A stretch of 13,864 nt of DNA, taken from positions 1-13,864 of the forward strand of contig CAMNDS010000011.1 in assembly GCA_946535695.1 (NCBI GenBank), in the 5' to 3' direction. The translations under genes and the position numbers were made by a program. Under the pieces are notes generated by a model that ran no database searches, was not told the origin of the DNA, and saw nothing but the letters and a program-made list of their open reading frames with translations. Shown one piece after another: positions 13,356-13,864 of this stretch. How positions within the stretch are numbered: position 1 is the stretch's first letter; every line of letters starts with the position of its first letter. Origin of the DNA: an uncultured Clostridia bacterium (GTDB lineage: Bacteria > Bacillota > Clostridia > Oscillospirales > Acutalibacteraceae).

Positions 13356-13823
13356 ATGAATTTAGTATTAGATTTTTCAACTCTAGGTGGCGTTGCCGCA
13401 ATAAACGTCGCAGTCACTGAAGTGATAGTTAAGTATTGTAAAGTAACAAAAAATTGGGTTAAACAACTTATTTCTTGGTGTATGCCAATAGTATTATCCA
13501 TAGTTGGTCTATTATGTCAACTAGGTCTCTTCGCAGATTATGGGACGATAGAAGACTGGAAAGCTTGGATATTCACTCTTTTAACAGGTCTCGGTGTAGG
13601 ACTTATATCGAATGGTTTGTATGACATACAAGGTGTGCAAAAGTTTCTTGATTGGATTAGATCATTATTTAAAAAGAAAACAGAAAAAGACGTAATAGAT
13701 ACTGTCGTTGACGTTGATAAAATAAAGTCACCAGAAGCTCCTTATCCTATTACACAAGACACTGAGTCAGTACCGACGGATGTTACAAAGAAAACGAGGA
13801 AAACAAAAAAGAAAGAAGCTTAA
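13356..13823 (+). CDS. Probable holin-like membrane protein with basic tail
   Basis: The 155-residue product has hydrophobic segments at about residues 8-27, 38-60 and 69-91, the last with a glycine-rich stretch (LLTGLGVGLISNGLYDI). A basic patch (RSLFKKKTEK, 108-117) and a long hydrophilic tail ending KKTRKTKKKEA follow. Helices at the start, a glycine-rich last helix and a highly basic cytoplasmic tail are typical of phage holins, which permeabilise the inner membrane for lysis. No endolysin is visible in the window, which lowers certainty; another small membrane protein is possible. The stop TAA (13821-13823) spans the centre of a 34-base palindromic terminator, so the lysine/glutamate-rich end is partly set by terminator sequence. 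Confidence 0.6.
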   Translation: MNLVLDFSTLGGVAAINVAVTEVIVKYCKVTKNWVKQLISWCMPIVLSIVGLLCQLGLFADYGTIEDWKAWIFTLLTGLGVGLISNGLYDIQGVQKFLDWIRSLFKKKTEKDVIDTVVDVDKIKSPEAPYPITQDTESVPTDVTKKTRKTKKKEA

Positions 13824-13839
13824 GCTTCTTTCTTTTTTT
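13805..13839. terminator. Palindromic bidirectional terminator 3
   Basis: Bases 13805-13838 are a perfect 34-base palindrome, two 17-base arms centred on GAAGCTTAAGCTTC (13815-13828), with a run of A on the left and T on the right. The gene's TAA spans the centre. By analogy with the other two terminators, a minus-strand gene probably ends just beyond the window. Confidence 0.87.
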
Positions 13840-13864
13840 AGTATTTTATAAATGGATTTAATTA

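Noticed and set aside
13824..13864. C-terminal end of a converging minus-strand gene.
   Set aside because: Only about 25 bases remain after the terminator and the minus frames contain stops or run into the palindrome, so no coding claim can be supported, although one is expected beyond the window.

Overview
The window looks like part of a large, AT-rich, T4-like tailed phage genome. The host is probably a member of the Bacteroidota. The phage assignment rests on a DenV-type pyrimidine-dimer glycosylase, a T4 gp1-like deoxynucleotide kinase, a phage MazG, a phage-type sigma factor, a primase-helicase, a probable gp32-like ssDNA-binding protein, and a set of proteins carrying peptides like the T4 capsid-targeting sequence. 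The host guess rests on A/T-rich leaders with no Shine-Dalgarno motif at any gene start, and it is an inference. Stop codons are almost all TAA, with two TGA and no TAG. No tRNA, insertion sequence, CRISPR array or integrase was seen.

Layout: (1) 1-531 (+) is the C-terminal part of a probable ssDNA-binding protein. (2) A palindromic bidirectional terminator (553-579) separates it from a minus-strand island, 1602-600, with an acidic repeat protein and a protein carrying two capsid-targeting-like segments. (3) A divergent promoter region (1603-1670) leads to a long plus-strand replication, expression and repair block, 1671-8814. It holds a primase-helicase, a sigma factor, a small gene that seems to need a -1 frameshift, a 37-residue membrane peptide, a dNMP kinase, a four-helix membrane protein, DenV and an unknown protein. 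(4) A second palindromic terminator (8801-8825) sits against a second minus-strand island, 10105-8829. All three of its genes carry capsid-targeting-like peptides, and one also has a Dps/ferritin-like N-terminus. (5) A second divergent region (10106-10181) starts a plus-strand accessory block, 10182-13823. It holds MazG, several unknown and small membrane proteins, an ASCH-domain protein, an SPFH/stomatin-like protein and a probable holin. The block ends in a third palindromic terminator (13805-13839), which suggests a converging minus-strand gene just beyond the window.

The plus-strand blocks mainly copy and repair DNA, supply nucleotides, redirect transcription and modify the membrane. The two minus-strand islands look like late units for proteins packaged into the head: [L/I]-x-E cleavage motifs like those cut by the T4 prohead protease follow the targeting-like helices, and TATAAATA-like boxes lie upstream. 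The most notable observations are a textbook-looking A_AAA_AAG slippery site with a downstream stem-loop at 6233-6264, the family of capsid-targeting-like peptides including the Dps-like fusion, and the three near-identical palindromic terminators, two of which have the stop codon across the palindrome centre.
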